Of a DNA stretch of 64,000 bases, positions 1 to 9,753 are shown piece after piece (the first letter of the stretch is position 1; the number at the start of each line of letters is the position of its first letter). The notes below the pieces were generated by a model. The model was given only the letters and a program-made list of their open reading frames with translations. It was not told the origin of the DNA and did not search any database. The DNA is from Nannocystis bainbridge. GTDB taxonomy: Bacteria; Myxococcota_A; Polyangia; Nannocystales; Nannocystaceae. Location of the stretch: the NCBI RefSeq assembly GCF_028368995.1, contig NZ_JAQNDL010000003.1, positions 1,364,001-1,428,000 of the forward strand. Direction: 5' to 3'. Made by a program: the position numbers and the translations under genes.

Positions 1-198
1 CTCCTGATACACGTCGCCGAACTCCTTGCCCTCGAACTCGGGCAGCTGGGCGAAGTAGCTCTCGACGGTCGGCAGCTCCGCCTCGTCGAAGCTCCCGTCG
101 GCGCCGCACATCAGCAGCATCCCGTGGAGGAGCAGGGCGTCGTCGGTGGGCTTCTTCTGCGGCGTCACCTTGCCGGTCAGTTTGGACAGCAGACCCAT
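1..198 (-). CDS. TerB-like protein, N-terminal part (runs off the left edge)
   Basis: An open frame of 66 codons starts at ATG 198-196 and continues past the left edge of the window. The visible part reads as a small acidic helical protein with the segment ADGSFDEAEL, which resembles the acidic motif of TerB/DjlA N-terminal (tellurite-resistance-like) domains. A good ribosome binding site, AAGGAG, lies at 214-209, ten bases before the ATG, which fixes the start. The function of most TerB-domain proteins is unknown (stress or metal sensing is proposed for the family). The assignment rests on this one motif and the length seen. Confidence 0.5.
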   Translation of the reverse strand, partial: MGLLSKLTGKVTPQKKPTDDALLLHGMLLMCGADGSFDEAELPTVESYFAQLPEFEGKEFGDVYQE

Positions 199-1093
199 GA
201 GGTAGTCACTCCTTGATCCCGCAGTGCGGGCGCAGGCAGTGTCGGCGAGGCGACGGCCGCGTACAAGGGTCAAACGCCGGCGTCGGCCGGATCGGGCGAT
301 TGCCACGCAAACGTCGTTTACATGGCGATTGAAGCGTTTCGGCGCGATACGTCGGCGGTCGCGGGCGGCCGTCCCCACCTCGTGCAGCGACAGGGCGGAG
401 CGCCGCATCGCCGCAAAACCGCGTACTGCCGGCGACCGAGCCTGACCCCTGCACACACAACGACCGCCGACCCGGGCGTAGATCTCGCCCGCGGACAGAG
501 GTCCGTGGCGCGACGACAGCCGCGACCTCGGGCCGCGCCGGCAAGCACCCCACGCCGACCTCGACGCCGCCGGTCGGCCGCCGCGAGCCGCGATTCCCTC
601 GCTCGCGCCGGTTTGACCGCGAGCGCGCAACACCAGCGCGAGCGCAATCGACGCCAGCGCCTGCGTAAGCATCCGTTCATTTTTCTCGGCGGCCTTCACC
701 GCGAGCCGCGGCCGCGCGCTCGCACGAAGCGGGCCACGACGCGCCATCGACAGGCACACCCATGCTCGCTCCGCCGCCCACGAAGCTGCGCCTGACAGCG
801 AGGATGCGGGCCGCGACCGCGCCATCGCCGGGCTCGCTCGCGCTGGCCGCGGTTCGTGCTCCACTGCCAGCGGCCACGCGCCGACGCACCGCCGTCGCTT
901 CGCGGCGGGCGGCCCCATCGCGGCAGACGACGCGGATGAAGCCCCGCGCGGCGGACGGTGAAATTTTCGTCATGCGCTCGTGTCGACCCCCGTCTGTGTG
1001 CACGCTCGAGCCCACGGACGCCGTTCGAGGCGCGCCGTGTTCGGGCCGACGCCGTCGTCATCGCCACCGCTCGGCCCAGGGAGACCGTCGACA
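199..1093. other. Long non-coding stretch upstream of dabA
   Basis: About 900 bases lie between the divergent TerB-like gene and dabA. Open frames here are short, overlap on both strands and lack recognisable protein features or a good ribosome binding site, so I call no gene. The stretch should hold the promoters of both divergent genes, but I cannot pick out a convincing -35/-10 pair. Confidence 0.4.
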
Positions 1094-4000
1094 ATGACCA
1101 CCACCGACGCCGCGCTCGCGCACGGCCCCCGCGATCGCCTTCGTCACGCGCTCGAGCGGGCGGCCCAATGGTTGCCGATCCAGGCCCCGCTCGAGGTCTT
1201 CGTCCACAACAACCTGCTGGTCGCGTTCCAGCACCTGCCGTTCCACCAGGCGATGCTGGCGGCCCGCCGCAAGCTCGGCGTGCGCGGCTACTTCCCCGAG
1301 GACCGCTACCGCCACGAGCACGCGGTCGGGCGCATCACCGAGGCCGACCTCGACGCGGTGTTCGCCGACGAGCCGCTGCCCGACCTGCCGCTGGCGCCGA
1401 ACTTCCCCTCGGCCCGCGCGATCGCCCGCACCGTCACCCGCTACAGCATCGGCGCCGAGACGCCGGCCGACCTGCACTGGAAGATCGTCGAGGAGCAGGC
1501 GACCACCTTCTTCGCCGCCGACACCGGCGAGGACGCGCGCAACGCCATCCTCGCCGCCACCGCCGACTGGCTGCAGCCGCAGCTGGCCCACCTGCAAGGC
1601 CGCGAGGCCGAGCTGGCGGCGCTGGTCGTCGGCCGCCCGCCGTTCCGCACGCCGACCGGCGAGCTGACGGCGCTGCTCGGCGACCGCCTGCACGCGGCCG
1701 CGTTCGCCGAGCGCCGCGAACCGGTGGCCGTGCGCGCGCTGTGGACCGCCTGCGTCGACGCCTGCGTCCACTACGCCGGCATGCCGGTGATCGGCGCGCG
1801 CAAGCTGTGGACCCACCGCGAGCTGCTGCGCGCCTGCAGCGACATCGACGCCAACGACCTGGTCCACGCGGTGTTGATCCCGCTGTGCGCGGCGTTCCTC
1901 GACCGCGGCCAGTCGCACTGGTCGATGCCCGACCGCGCCGACGGGTTCTTCAACGCGTGGTTGCGGGTCAAGCAGGCCGGCGTGTCGATCCGCCCGAGCT
2001 GGCTCGGCGGCGCCGACAAGCGCATGCGCGACTGGCAGACCCGCGGGGTGACGGCCGAGGACGCGGTGATCGAGCTGCTGGCCGAGCTCGGCGTCGAGCC
2101 CGACGAGTACGAGGCCTACGTCGAGCGCACGCTGCTTCAGCTGCCGGGGTGGGCCGGCATGTTCCACCGCCTGGGCCACGCGCCAGGCCCGATCGGCCGC
2201 TCGCGCGCCAAGATCGAGCTGCTCGATTTCCTGGCCGTGCGCCTCGCGCTCGACCTGTTCGCCTTCCGCGACATCGCCCGCCAGGTCGGTCACAGCGGGC
2301 CGGCGTCGCAGATCCGCCGGGTCTGCGCCGGCCTGCCGCAGATCGCCCCGCCGCCGGTCCGCGGCCCGCACGACACCGCCTGGCCGCTGTTTCAATTGGC
2401 GCAGCACGCCGGCATCGCCGCGCCGACGATCCGCGCCGCCAGTCGCGGCGAGATCGACGTCCTGGTCGCGTTCCTCGACCGCCACGACGACATGACCCGC
2501 ATGCGCCTGTGGCACGAGGCGTACGAGCGTCACTACCGGGTCGAGCTGCTCGACGCGATCGCGGCCAACGTCCGCCAGGCCCGCATGCCGGAGGTCGCGC
2601 CGCGGTTCCAGGTGATGCTGTGCCTCGACGACCGCTTCGAGTCGTCGCGCCGCTACCTCGAGGAGATTTCGCCGGAGGTCGAGACCTACGGCGGGCCGGG
2701 CTTCTTCGGCGTGGCGTTCGCCTACCAGGGCATCGACGACCCGCGCACGTTCCCGCTGTGCCCGGTGATCGTCACGCCGCAGCACCGCATCGACGAGGTC
2801 GTGCTGACGCAGCAGTACGACCTGGCCCAGCTGCGCAAGCAGCGGATCCAGCGGATCGCCCGGGTGCGGCAGCTGTTCGGCCGGGCCTCGCGCTCGCTGT
2901 GGCTCGGCCTGCTGGTCAGCATCGTCACCGGCGTGTTCTCGCTGGTGCCGCTGCTGCTGTCGATCTTCGCCCCGCGCACCGCCGGCAAGCTGCGCGAGGC
3001 GGTCCGCAAGCGGATCCTGCCCGAGCCGAAGACCCGCCTCACGCCGGCGCGCATCGGCCTCGACAAGGCCCCGGGCGACGACCTGCTGCCCGGCTTCTCG
3101 GTCGACGAGATGGCCGCGCGCGTCGCCTCGCTGCTCGAGAACCTCGGCATGACGAAGCGCTTCGGCAAGCTGATCGTCGCCCTCGGCCACGACACCTCGT
3201 CGGTCAACAACCCGCTGCTCGCGGCCTACTCGTGCGCCGCGTGCGGCGGCCGCAGCGGCGGGCCCAACGCGCGCTACCTGGCCCACATCGGCAACCGCCC
3301 CGACGTGCGCGAGCGGCTGGCCGCGCGCGGCATCGTCATCCCGCCCGAGTCGGTGTTCGTCGCCGGGGTCTACGACACCTGCGCCGAGAAGATCGCGTGG
3401 ATCGACGAGGACCTGCTGCCGGCCGCGGCCCGCGGCGAGCTCGCCGCGCTCACGGTGATCCTCGACGAGATGTGCCGCCGCAACGCGCTCGAGCGCAGCC
3501 GCCGGTTCGCGACCGCGCCGAAGCTGCCCGACGCCCAGGCCGCCCGCAAGCACGTCGAGAGCCGCGCGGTCGACCTCAGCGAGCCGCGCGCCGAGCTCGG
3601 CCACGCCACCTGCGCCTGCAGCATCGTCGGCCGGCGCGAGCTGACCTACGGCCTGTTCCTCGACCGCCGCTGCCTGCTGATCTCCTACGACCCGACGCAG
3701 GACCCCGACCACAAGATCCTCGAGCGCACCCTCGCCGCGACCTCGCCGGTCGGCGCCGGCATCTCCCTCGATTACTACTGCTCGAGCGTCGACCCGGAGA
3801 AGCTCGGCTCGGGCACCAAGCTGCCGCACAACGTCACCGCTCTGGCCGGGGTGATGAACGGCTCGTCGAGCGACCTGCGGACCGGCCTGCCGACCCAGGC
3901 GACCGAGATGCACGAGCCGATGCGGCTCGAGGTGATCGTCGAGGCCACGCCCGAAGTGCTGCAGGACATCCTCACTCGCCAGGCCGCGGTCGCCGAGCTG

Positions 4001-4210
4001 GTGCTGAACGAGTGGGTGCGGATCACCGCGATCCACCCGGACACGCGCCAGATGTGGACCTTCGACGCCCGCTTCGGCTTCCGCCCGTACGCGCCGACGC
4101 CGGTCGAGCTGCCGGTGGTGCCGCGCTCCGAGGACTGGTGCGCCGGCCGCGTCGAATGCCTGAAGCCGGTCCGGGTCGTCACGCCCAACGAGGTGAAGCA
4201 TGCTCCCTGA
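1094..4210 (+). CDS. dabA: DabA, inorganic carbon transporter subunit (DUF2309)
   Basis: Large 1038-residue protein of the DabA/DUF2309 family, the carbonic-anhydrase-like subunit of the DAB complex, which drives energy-coupled capture of CO2 as bicarbonate. The four residues that form the zinc site in characterised DabA are all present with the expected spacing: Cys510-x-Asp512 in the CLDDR motif, His699 in LGHD, and Cys714 fifteen residues later. A hydrophobic segment near residues 598-625 may contact the membrane partner. The start at 1094 is chosen because the conserved N-terminus begins soon after it and a weak GGGAGA precedes it; an in-frame ATG at 980 would add a low-quality extension. 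It overlaps the downstream NuoL-like gene by 11 bases, so the two are co-transcribed. Confidence 0.93.
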   Translation: MTTTDAALAHGPRDRLRHALERAAQWLPIQAPLEVFVHNNLLVAFQHLPFHQAMLAARRKLGVRGYFPEDRYRHEHAVGRITEADLDAVFADEPLPDLPLAPNFPSARAIARTVTRYSIGAETPADLHWKIVEEQATTFFAADTGEDARNAILAATADWLQPQLAHLQGREAELAALVVGRPPFRTPTGELTALLGDRLHAAAFAERREPVAVRALWTACVDACVHYAGMPVIGARKLWTHRELLRACSDIDANDLVHAVLIPLCAAFLDRGQSHWSMPDRADGFFNAWLRVKQAGVSIRPSWLGGADKRMRDWQTRGVTAEDAVIELLAELGVEPDEYEAYVERTLLQLPGWAGMFHRLGHAPGPIGRSRAKIELLDFLAVRLALDLFAFRDIARQVGHSGPASQIRRVCAGLPQIAPPPVRGPHDTAWPLFQLAQHAGIAAPTIRAASRGEIDVLVAFLDRHDDMTRMRLWHEAYERHYRVELLDAIAANVRQARMPEVAPRFQVMLCLDDRFESSRRYLEEISPEVETYGGPGFFGVAFAYQGIDDPRTFPLCPVIVTPQHRIDEVVLTQQYDLAQLRKQRIQRIARVRQLFGRASRSLWLGLLVSIVTGVFSLVPLLLSIFAPRTAGKLREAVRKRILPEPKTRLTPARIGLDKAPGDDLLPGFSVDEMAARVASLLENLGMTKRFGKLIVALGHDTSSVNNPLLAAYSCAACGGRSGGPNARYLAHIGNRPDVRERLAARGIVIPPESVFVAGVYDTCAEKIAWIDEDLLPAAARGELAALTVILDEMCRRNALERSRRFATAPKLPDAQAARKHVESRAVDLSEPRAELGHATCACSIVGRRELTYGLFLDRRCLLISYDPTQDPDHKILERTLAATSPVGAGISLDYYCSSVDPEKLGSGTKLPHNVTALAGVMNGSSSDLRTGLPTQATEMHEPMRLEVIVEATPEVLQDILTRQAAVAELVLNEWVRITAIHPDTRQMWTFDARFGFRPYAPTPVELPVVPRSEDWCAGRVECLKPVRVVTPNEVKHAP

Positions 4211-5606
4211 ACTGCTGTCCGTCGGGTTCGCGCTGGCGCCGGTGTGGCCGGCCCTGGCGGCGATCGTCGTCGCCCTGCTGCTGCTGCCGGGCACGCGCCC
4301 GTCGGAGCGCCTGGTCGCCCGCATCACCACCGCGGCCGGCTGGCTGAGCCTGCTCAGCGCCGTCTGCGGGGTCGGCCTCTACCTGTCCCATGGGCCAGTC
4401 GATTATCGGCTCGGCAACTGGTACGACGCCGCCGGCTACAGCTTCCCGCTGGTGCTGCTGTTCGACGGCCTGGCAGCGGCGATGTCGGCGTTCATCGCCG
4501 TGATCGTGCTGACGACGGTGCGGTTCTCGGTGACCTACCTGCACCGCGAGCCGGGCTTCATCCGCTTCTTCGTGCTGACCCTCGGCTTCGCCGCCGGCAT
4601 GCAATTGCTGGTGATGGCCGGCAGCGTCGAGCTGCTGTTCATCGGCTGGGAGTTCGTCGGCCTCAGCTCGGTGCTGCTGGTCGCGTTCTTCCACGAGCGG
4701 GCGATGCCGGTCCAGGCGGCCCTGCGCGTGCTCGTCACCTACCGCGTGTGCGACATCGGCCTGCTGATCGGTGCGGTGACGCTGCACCACTGGCTCGGCA
4801 GCACGGTGTGGGTCGACGTGTTCGCCCGCCTGCCGCAGCACACCGGCGCCGCCGCCGGGCTGGCGACCGCGCTGGCGCTGGTGTTCGCGGCCATGGGCAA
4901 GTCGGCCCAGTTCCCGGTCGGCGGCTGGCTGCCGCGGGCGATGGAGGGCCCGACGGCCTCGTCGGCGGTGTTCTACGGCAGCCTCTCGGTCCACGCCGGG
5001 GTGTTCCTGCTGCTGCGCGCGGCGCCGCTGATCGAGCAATCGCTGACGGCGCGCATCGTGCTGGTGATCGTCGGCCTGACGACGGCGGTGATCGCCGCGC
5101 TCAGCAGCCAGGTCAGCGCCGACGCCAAGTCGGCGGTGGCCCACGCGACCGCCAGCCAGGTCGGCCTGATGTTCGTCGAGTGCGGCCTCGGCTTCTACAC
5201 GCTGGCGACGGTCCACCTGATCGCCCACGCGACCCTGCGCTACTATCAATTCCTGCGCACGCCCACGGCGCTGCACGACGCGCTGTGGCAGCAGGCCGCG
5301 CTCGGCCGCACCGACTCCGACGAGGCCGCGGCCCGCTGGGAGGGCCTCGCGCTCGGCCAGCGGCGCGCGCTCTACCGCCTCGCGCTCGAGCGGTTCGCCG
5401 TCGAGCAGGCGCTCGACCGCCTCGTCACCCGCCCGATCATGAACCTCTCGCGCCTGCTCGATCGGCTCGAAGGCGGCCTCCTGGCCCTGCACGGCCGCCA
5501 GCCCGAGGCCGGCACCGGCGCGCCGCTGCCGGTCATGGCGCCCGACATGAACGGCGACCCCGCTTTCAGGCCCGCCGACCACGGCGCGCCGGAGGCCCGC
5601 ACATGA
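4200..5606 (+). CDS. dabB: DabB/NuoL-like proton-conducting membrane subunit
   Basis: Polytopic protein of 468 residues in the NuoL/MrpA-type antiporter family (proton_antipo_M). The core has the family motifs: a conserved Glu in the segment GWEFVG (about residue 150), an AMGKSAQFP lysine segment (about 237-245) and a WLPRAMEGPT helix. Paired with DabA it would form the proton-coupled membrane half of the bicarbonate accumulation complex. The start overlaps the end of dabA by 11 bases and the stop overlaps the next ATG as ATGA, so translation is probably coupled. It is shorter than NuoL of complex I and no other complex I genes are near, which fits DabB better than a respiratory subunit. Confidence 0.85.
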   Translation: MLPELLSVGFALAPVWPALAAIVVALLLLPGTRPSERLVARITTAAGWLSLLSAVCGVGLYLSHGPVDYRLGNWYDAAGYSFPLVLLFDGLAAAMSAFIAVIVLTTVRFSVTYLHREPGFIRFFVLTLGFAAGMQLLVMAGSVELLFIGWEFVGLSSVLLVAFFHERAMPVQAALRVLVTYRVCDIGLLIGAVTLHHWLGSTVWVDVFARLPQHTGAAAGLATALALVFAAMGKSAQFPVGGWLPRAMEGPTASSAVFYGSLSVHAGVFLLLRAAPLIEQSLTARIVLVIVGLTTAVIAALSSQVSADAKSAVAHATASQVGLMFVECGLGFYTLATVHLIAHATLRYYQFLRTPTALHDALWQQAALGRTDSDEAAARWEGLALGQRRALYRLALERFAVEQALDRLVTRPIMNLSRLLDRLEGGLLALHGRQPEAGTGAPLPVMAPDMNGDPAFRPADHGAPEART

Positions 5607-7108
5607 CCCACGACCTGGTCGCCCTCGCCATCCCGCTGCTGTGGCTGTTCCCGCTGCTGGCCGCGTTCGTGGTCCAGTTCCTGATCCGCGAGCCGACCCG
5701 CCAGCGCGACGTCGCCATCGGCGTGGCCTGGGTGGTGTTCGCCGTGGCGATGGGGGCGTTCCTGCTCAACGGCTGGGACTCGCACTTCGACCGCGACGAC
5801 CTCGAGTCGGGGCTGTTCATGTCGCTGCGCTTTCACATGGCGGTCGACGGCCTCAACGCGCTGCTGCTGCCGATGACCGCCGCGATCGCCCTGGCCTCGC
5901 TGCTGTCGACCCCGCGCTCCGACCTGCGCGGCAACACGGCGGCGCGGATCCTCGCCGTGGAGGGCACCCTGCTCGGCTGCTTCCTCGCGCTCGACGCCGC
6001 CACCCTGTCGCTGTTCTGGGTCGGCTCGATGCTGCCGCTGTGGCAGGACACCCGGCGCAGCAAATCGCGGCCGCTGCACCTCGTCATGACCCTCGCCATC
6101 GCGGCCACCACCGCCGCGCTGGTGGCCGCGCTGGTGATCATGGCCGGGGCCGGGGCCGCCGGCTCGGCCTCGCCGTTCGACCTGCTGGCGCTGACGCAGG
6201 CCACCACCTCGTTGCCGCCGATCGTCGGCTGGCTGTTCCTGTTCGTCGCGCTGCTGCGCATGGGCATCTTCCCCATGCACCTGTGGCTGACCGCGGCCGG
6301 CTGGCGCGCCCCCGGCTACTCGGCGATGCCGGCGCTGTTCACCTCGCTGGGCTCGTTCGGGCTGACGCGCGTGGTCATGCCGCTGTTCCCGCGGCTGTGC
6401 GAGCAGGTGTCGACGCCGCTGGTGGTCCTCGGCGCCGTCACGGCCCTCTACGGCGCGGTGCTGGCGGTCGGCCAGTACGACCTGCGGCGCGTCATCAGCT
6501 ACTTCTGGGTCAGCCAGATGGGCCTCGTGCTCACCGGCCTGGCCACCCTCAACGCCCCCGGCGTGTCGGGCGGGCTGCTGCAGGCGATGTCGTCGGTGGT
6601 CGAGGTCTGCGGCCTGATGCTGATCGCGCTCGAGGTCGAGGCCCGGGCCGGCACCACCGACATGCGCCTGCTCGGCGGCCTGGTCCGCCGCGCCCCGCGG
6701 CTCACCACCGGCTTCCTCATGCTGTCCACCGCGGCCGTCGGCTTCCCCGGCACGATCTCCTTCGTCGCCGAGGACCTCGCCATCCAGGGCCTCCTCTACG
6801 ACCACCCGCTGGCCGCCGCGCTGCTGCTGGTCGTCACCGCGATCAACGGCGTGGCCCTGTTCAAGGCGTTCAAGCAGACCTTCCTCGGCCCCGGCTCGCA
6901 GCACGCCAAGGACCTGCGCTCGTTCGCCGACCTGCGCGGCTGGGAGTACCGCGCCTCGGTCGCGCTGATGGCCACGCTGCTGATCGGCGGCCTCATGCCG
7001 CAGCCGCTGCTCGCCGTGCGCGCCGGCGTCGTCGACGCCCTGCAGAAGCTCGAGCCGGCCGCGGCCCACGTCGTCGCCCCGGACGACGACGACGACGACG
7101 ACGGCTGA
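5603..7108 (+). CDS. NuoM/NuoL-like second proton-channel subunit of the DAB operon
   Basis: A 501-residue polytopic membrane protein of the proton-translocating NADH-quinone oxidoreductase chain family. Family features include a channel-lining helix with FPMHLWL (about residue 223) and the ISYFWVSQMG segment (about 296). The start ATG overlaps the dabB stop (ATGA) and is preceded by GGAGG at 5591-5595. The C-terminus ends in a run of seven Asp residues followed by Gly. As a third gene in an operon with dabA and dabB it probably adds a second proton path to the same complex; this role is inferred from position. Most described DAB systems have only one antiporter-like subunit. Confidence 0.8.
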   Translation: MTHDLVALAIPLLWLFPLLAAFVVQFLIREPTRQRDVAIGVAWVVFAVAMGAFLLNGWDSHFDRDDLESGLFMSLRFHMAVDGLNALLLPMTAAIALASLLSTPRSDLRGNTAARILAVEGTLLGCFLALDAATLSLFWVGSMLPLWQDTRRSKSRPLHLVMTLAIAATTAALVAALVIMAGAGAAGSASPFDLLALTQATTSLPPIVGWLFLFVALLRMGIFPMHLWLTAAGWRAPGYSAMPALFTSLGSFGLTRVVMPLFPRLCEQVSTPLVVLGAVTALYGAVLAVGQYDLRRVISYFWVSQMGLVLTGLATLNAPGVSGGLLQAMSSVVEVCGLMLIALEVEARAGTTDMRLLGGLVRRAPRLTTGFLMLSTAAVGFPGTISFVAEDLAIQGLLYDHPLAAALLLVVTAINGVALFKAFKQTFLGPGSQHAKDLRSFADLRGWEYRASVALMATLLIGGLMPQPLLAVRAGVVDALQKLEPAAAHVVAPDDDDDDDG

Positions 7109-7142
7109 ACGTCGAAGCATGTCGCACCGGGCTCGCCATGCC

Positions 7143-7156
7143 TGTCCCTTCGGACA
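7143..7156. repeat. TGTCC-N4-GGACA palindrome
   Basis: Exact copy of the dispersed 14-bp palindrome (spacer CTTC), 35 bases downstream of the dab operon stop codon, where it could help form a transcript end. Confidence 0.8.
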
Positions 7157-7466
7157 TCTCGCGCGGCTAGCGACGACGCATGGCCCCGGCCATCGACCCG
7201 CCGCCGACCTCGGCCTGGCCGCGGCGCACGTCTCGCCGGGCGCACGTCGACATGTCTCTTGGGCCATCTCTCCGACGCCGTCCTCGTCCTGTCCGGGACC
7301 AGGGTACCGGCCTCGACCGTGATCGTCGCGGTCGAGCTCCCACGACCTGTCCTTCGTGACATCCCCTGCGGACCCGCGCCGGGCCGCGGCTCGCGCCGCA
7401 TTCTTCGGCCCTGTGATTTTCTCTGTCAGACGTCGACCTGCTCGCGTCATACTGGGCGAGCAAGGG

Positions 7467-7494
7467 TGCCGCGGCGTAATAGTTCGCCGCGGCA
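7467..7494. other. Strong inverted repeat (10-bp stem)
   Basis: TGCCGCGGCG and its exact reverse complement flank the loop TAATAGTT. It lies about 90 bases upstream of the small membrane protein gene. There is no T-run after it, so it may be a leader structure rather than a classical terminator. Confidence 0.5.
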
Positions 7495-7585
7495 GGATTT
7501 GGCTCCCGCCGTCGCATCGACGGGAGCGCTGAAGTGGTCGGGCCGCCATTTCGCAGACGCCTCGTGCGGCTGCGGAGGACGTCCC

Positions 7586-7915
7586 GTGTCACCACAACTG
7601 AAGACCCCCGACCACGCGCCTGCGCCGGCAGGCTGCGCGTTGCGACTGTTCTGGATGCTCGTCGGCAACGCGATCGTCTACGCCTGCCTGGCCACCATCG
7701 CCTTCCAGGGCCTGCCGTTCCCGTCGCTGCTCGACGGCGTCGTCTGGATCACCGTCGCGCTGACGATCGCCGCCCGCCGGGTCGACATCACCCGCTGGGC
7801 CGGCACCACGGCCAGCGGCGAGCCGGCCACGCTCGCCCACTGGCGGCGCTACGCCGTCACCGTGGTCGTCGTCACCGCGGCGGTCTCGGTGCTCGCGCAC
7901 GCGCTGTCCGGTTAG
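7586..7915 (+). CDS. Small membrane protein, function unknown
   Basis: A 109-residue protein with about three hydrophobic segments (around residues 18-37, 40-57 and 86-106), so an inner-membrane protein. I do not recognise the family. The start is GTG at 7586, chosen because GGAGG sits at 7574-7578 with a seven-base spacer. It converges on the DUF389 gene and the two stop codons overlap by four bases (TTAG). Confidence 0.7.
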   Translation: MSPQLKTPDHAPAPAGCALRLFWMLVGNAIVYACLATIAFQGLPFPSLLDGVVWITVALTIAARRVDITRWAGTTASGEPATLAHWRRYAVTVVVVTAAVSVLAHALSG

Positions 7916-9609
7916 TCGGCCCGCGCCGTCGCGTCGTCGACCGCGGCGCCGCCGCTCGCGTCCGCGGGGCCGGCGACGCCGTCGCGCCGCGGGCACGGAC
8001 CGACCACCAGCTCGACGGCCCACCCCGGGCCGTCGCGGACCTCGACGTCCGCGCTGGCGAACGCGCCCAGCAGCAGGTCGCCGGTCCGACGCACCTCGTC
8101 CTCGGCGACGCGCTCCTCGTCGGCCGGTTCGGCGGGCGGCGGTCGGTCGACGCACGCCCGCAGCCCTGGCGGGCGCCCGGCGGACGCCAGCCCGCGCGCC
8201 AGGGCCCCGAGGAACTCCGGCGCGGGGCTCTGGCCGGCGCTCCACCTGCCCACGAGGACAGGTTCGCTGCGGACGGCGATCGACTCGCCGAGCGCGAGGC
8301 CGAGGAAATCGGCGAGCAACGCCTCCGCCGCCGCGCCGAGCGGCGGCCCCTGGTGGCGGACGTGCAAGGTCGTCACGTCGGCGCCGAGGTCCACCTGCCA
8401 GCCGTGCAGCGCGCCGCCCGCGGCCGGCCAGTGGGCCGCGAGCGCCTCCTCGATCGGCTTGCGCAGCAGCGACGGCCGCGGCTGCGGCGCGAGCGGGGCC
8501 GTCGCGGGCGTCACCGGTGCCGCCATCGCGGCGGTGATCCTCTGCAACGAGCGCTCGTCGGCCACCGCGGTGACGTCGACCTCCGGTTCGCTGCCGGCGA
8601 CGGCGGCGATCCGCGCGACCAGCAGCGCCTCGACGTCGTGCGCCTCCTCGGGGGAGCCGATCAACGCCAGGCGCACGCGCACCCCGCCGGGTTCGACCAC
8701 GAGCGCCGTGCGGAACGAGCGATCGTCGGGGGCGACCTCGGCGAGGATCCGCGTCACCGCGTCGCGCACGCGGATCTTCCACGCGACCTCGGCGAGGGCG
8801 GCGCGCAGCGGCACGTAGACGCTGGCGAGCAGCAGGGTCGGCAGCACGAGCCGCCAGATCACGCCGTAGCGGGCGCCGACGGCCCGACGCAGGCGAGCGG
8901 CGAGCGCCGACGCGCCGTCCTCCGCGAGCACCACGTGGTTGAAGCCGAGGCCGACGAACAGCAGCGCCGAGCAGAAGATGATCGCGCAGAAGTTGGCCGT
9001 GAACAGCAGGAACGCGCCGCCGGCGATGTTCCACTGGTTCACGCCGAGCCCGTAGCCGGCCACGCACAGCGGCGGCACCAGCGAGATGCCGATCGCCGTG
9101 CCGGCCGCCGCGCTGGTGGTGTCGGCGCTCTGGCGGGCCGTCGTGAAGCCGGCCGCCAGGGCGCAGAAGGCCGCGATCGCGAGGTCGAGCACCGTCGGCG
9201 ACGTGCGGGCCGCGATCTCGGGCGTCGTCTCGTGGAACGGCAGGCCGACGGTCAGCCCCGCGGCCAGGAGCACCACCCACGCGATGCTCGCCGCCACGCG
9301 GAACATCGAGCCCAGGGTCAGGAGCGGCGAGCCGACCGCCAGGCCCATGCCCAGCCCGACGATCGGCGACATGAGCGGCGAGATCAGCATGGCGCCGATG
9401 ACCACGCCGGTGCTGCTGAGCACGAGGCCGAGCGTGGCGATCCCCGTCGCCAGCACCAACTGCAGCCAGTAGCTCACCGTGTCCGCACGATGGCGCGCGT
9501 ACATGTCGCGGACGATCGCCGCGCGCTGGCCGGCCGGGACCCCCAATCGCCGCGCCAGCGCGTCCTGGATCGGGTGCTCGCGGCCGGCCGCTGCAGATGC
9601 GTCGCTCAT
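7912..9609 (-). CDS. DUF389 family membrane protein
   Basis: A 565-residue protein. The N-terminal half is hydrophobic with the typical DUF389 features: a helix pair with GAMLISPLMSPIVGLG (about residues 70-85), then GTAIGISLVPPLCVAG (about 165-180). The C-terminal third is soluble and rich in Ala, Glu and Asp. The family is widespread and of unproven function; it is named for hydrophobic-domain proteins in bacteria and archaea. Start ATG 9609 gives an N-terminus close to the conserved region; an in-frame start seven codons earlier is possible. It converges on the small membrane protein gene at 7586-7915. Confidence 0.85.
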   Translation of the reverse strand: MSDASAAAGREHPIQDALARRLGVPAGQRAAIVRDMYARHRADTVSYWLQLVLATGIATLGLVLSSTGVVIGAMLISPLMSPIVGLGMGLAVGSPLLTLGSMFRVAASIAWVVLLAAGLTVGLPFHETTPEIAARTSPTVLDLAIAAFCALAAGFTTARQSADTTSAAAGTAIGISLVPPLCVAGYGLGVNQWNIAGGAFLLFTANFCAIIFCSALLFVGLGFNHVVLAEDGASALAARLRRAVGARYGVIWRLVLPTLLLASVYVPLRAALAEVAWKIRVRDAVTRILAEVAPDDRSFRTALVVEPGGVRVRLALIGSPEEAHDVEALLVARIAAVAGSEPEVDVTAVADERSLQRITAAMAAPVTPATAPLAPQPRPSLLRKPIEEALAAHWPAAGGALHGWQVDLGADVTTLHVRHQGPPLGAAAEALLADFLGLALGESIAVRSEPVLVGRWSAGQSPAPEFLGALARGLASAGRPPGLRACVDRPPPAEPADEERVAEDEVRRTGDLLLGAFASADVEVRDGPGWAVELVVGPCPRRDGVAGPADASGGAAVDDATARAD

Positions 9610-9753
9610 GTCCGCGGATCGTAGTCGCACCGCGCTCGCGCTTGAATGAACTCGAGATCGTCGAGCGCGCGGCAGCTCACCGGCGCGGGCGTGGCGCCGT
9701 CGAGCCCGCTCGGCGGACGCGCGCGACGCGGTCGAGCTCGCCGCGCCGCTTCG

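Larger units (their letters stand above)
7109..7585. other. Non-coding stretch with palindrome and hairpin
   Basis: After the dab operon I see no gene for about 480 bases. A TGTCC-N4-GGACA palindrome lies at 7143-7156, 35 bases after the operon stop. A strong GC hairpin follows at 7467-7494 (10-bp stem, 8-base AT-rich loop). Confidence 0.5.

Noticed and set aside
199..1093. Small genes on either strand between the TerB-like gene and dabA
   Set aside because: The frames overlap each other on both strands and lack ribosome binding sites, recognisable domains and consistent third-position bias.
1058..4330. Very long open frames antisense to dabA and to many other genes
   Set aside because: In DNA this GC-rich, alternative frames of real genes stay open by chance. 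They lack start signals, are rich in Arg, Ala and Gly, and match no family.
7081..7104. GAC trinucleotide run at the end of the NuoM-like gene as a regulatory repeat
   Set aside because: It is in frame and simply encodes a poly-Asp tail; no variable-repeat context is seen.
4200..7108. Complex I (nuo) gene fragment
   Set aside because: The two antiporter-like genes are coupled to dabA and no other nuo genes are present.
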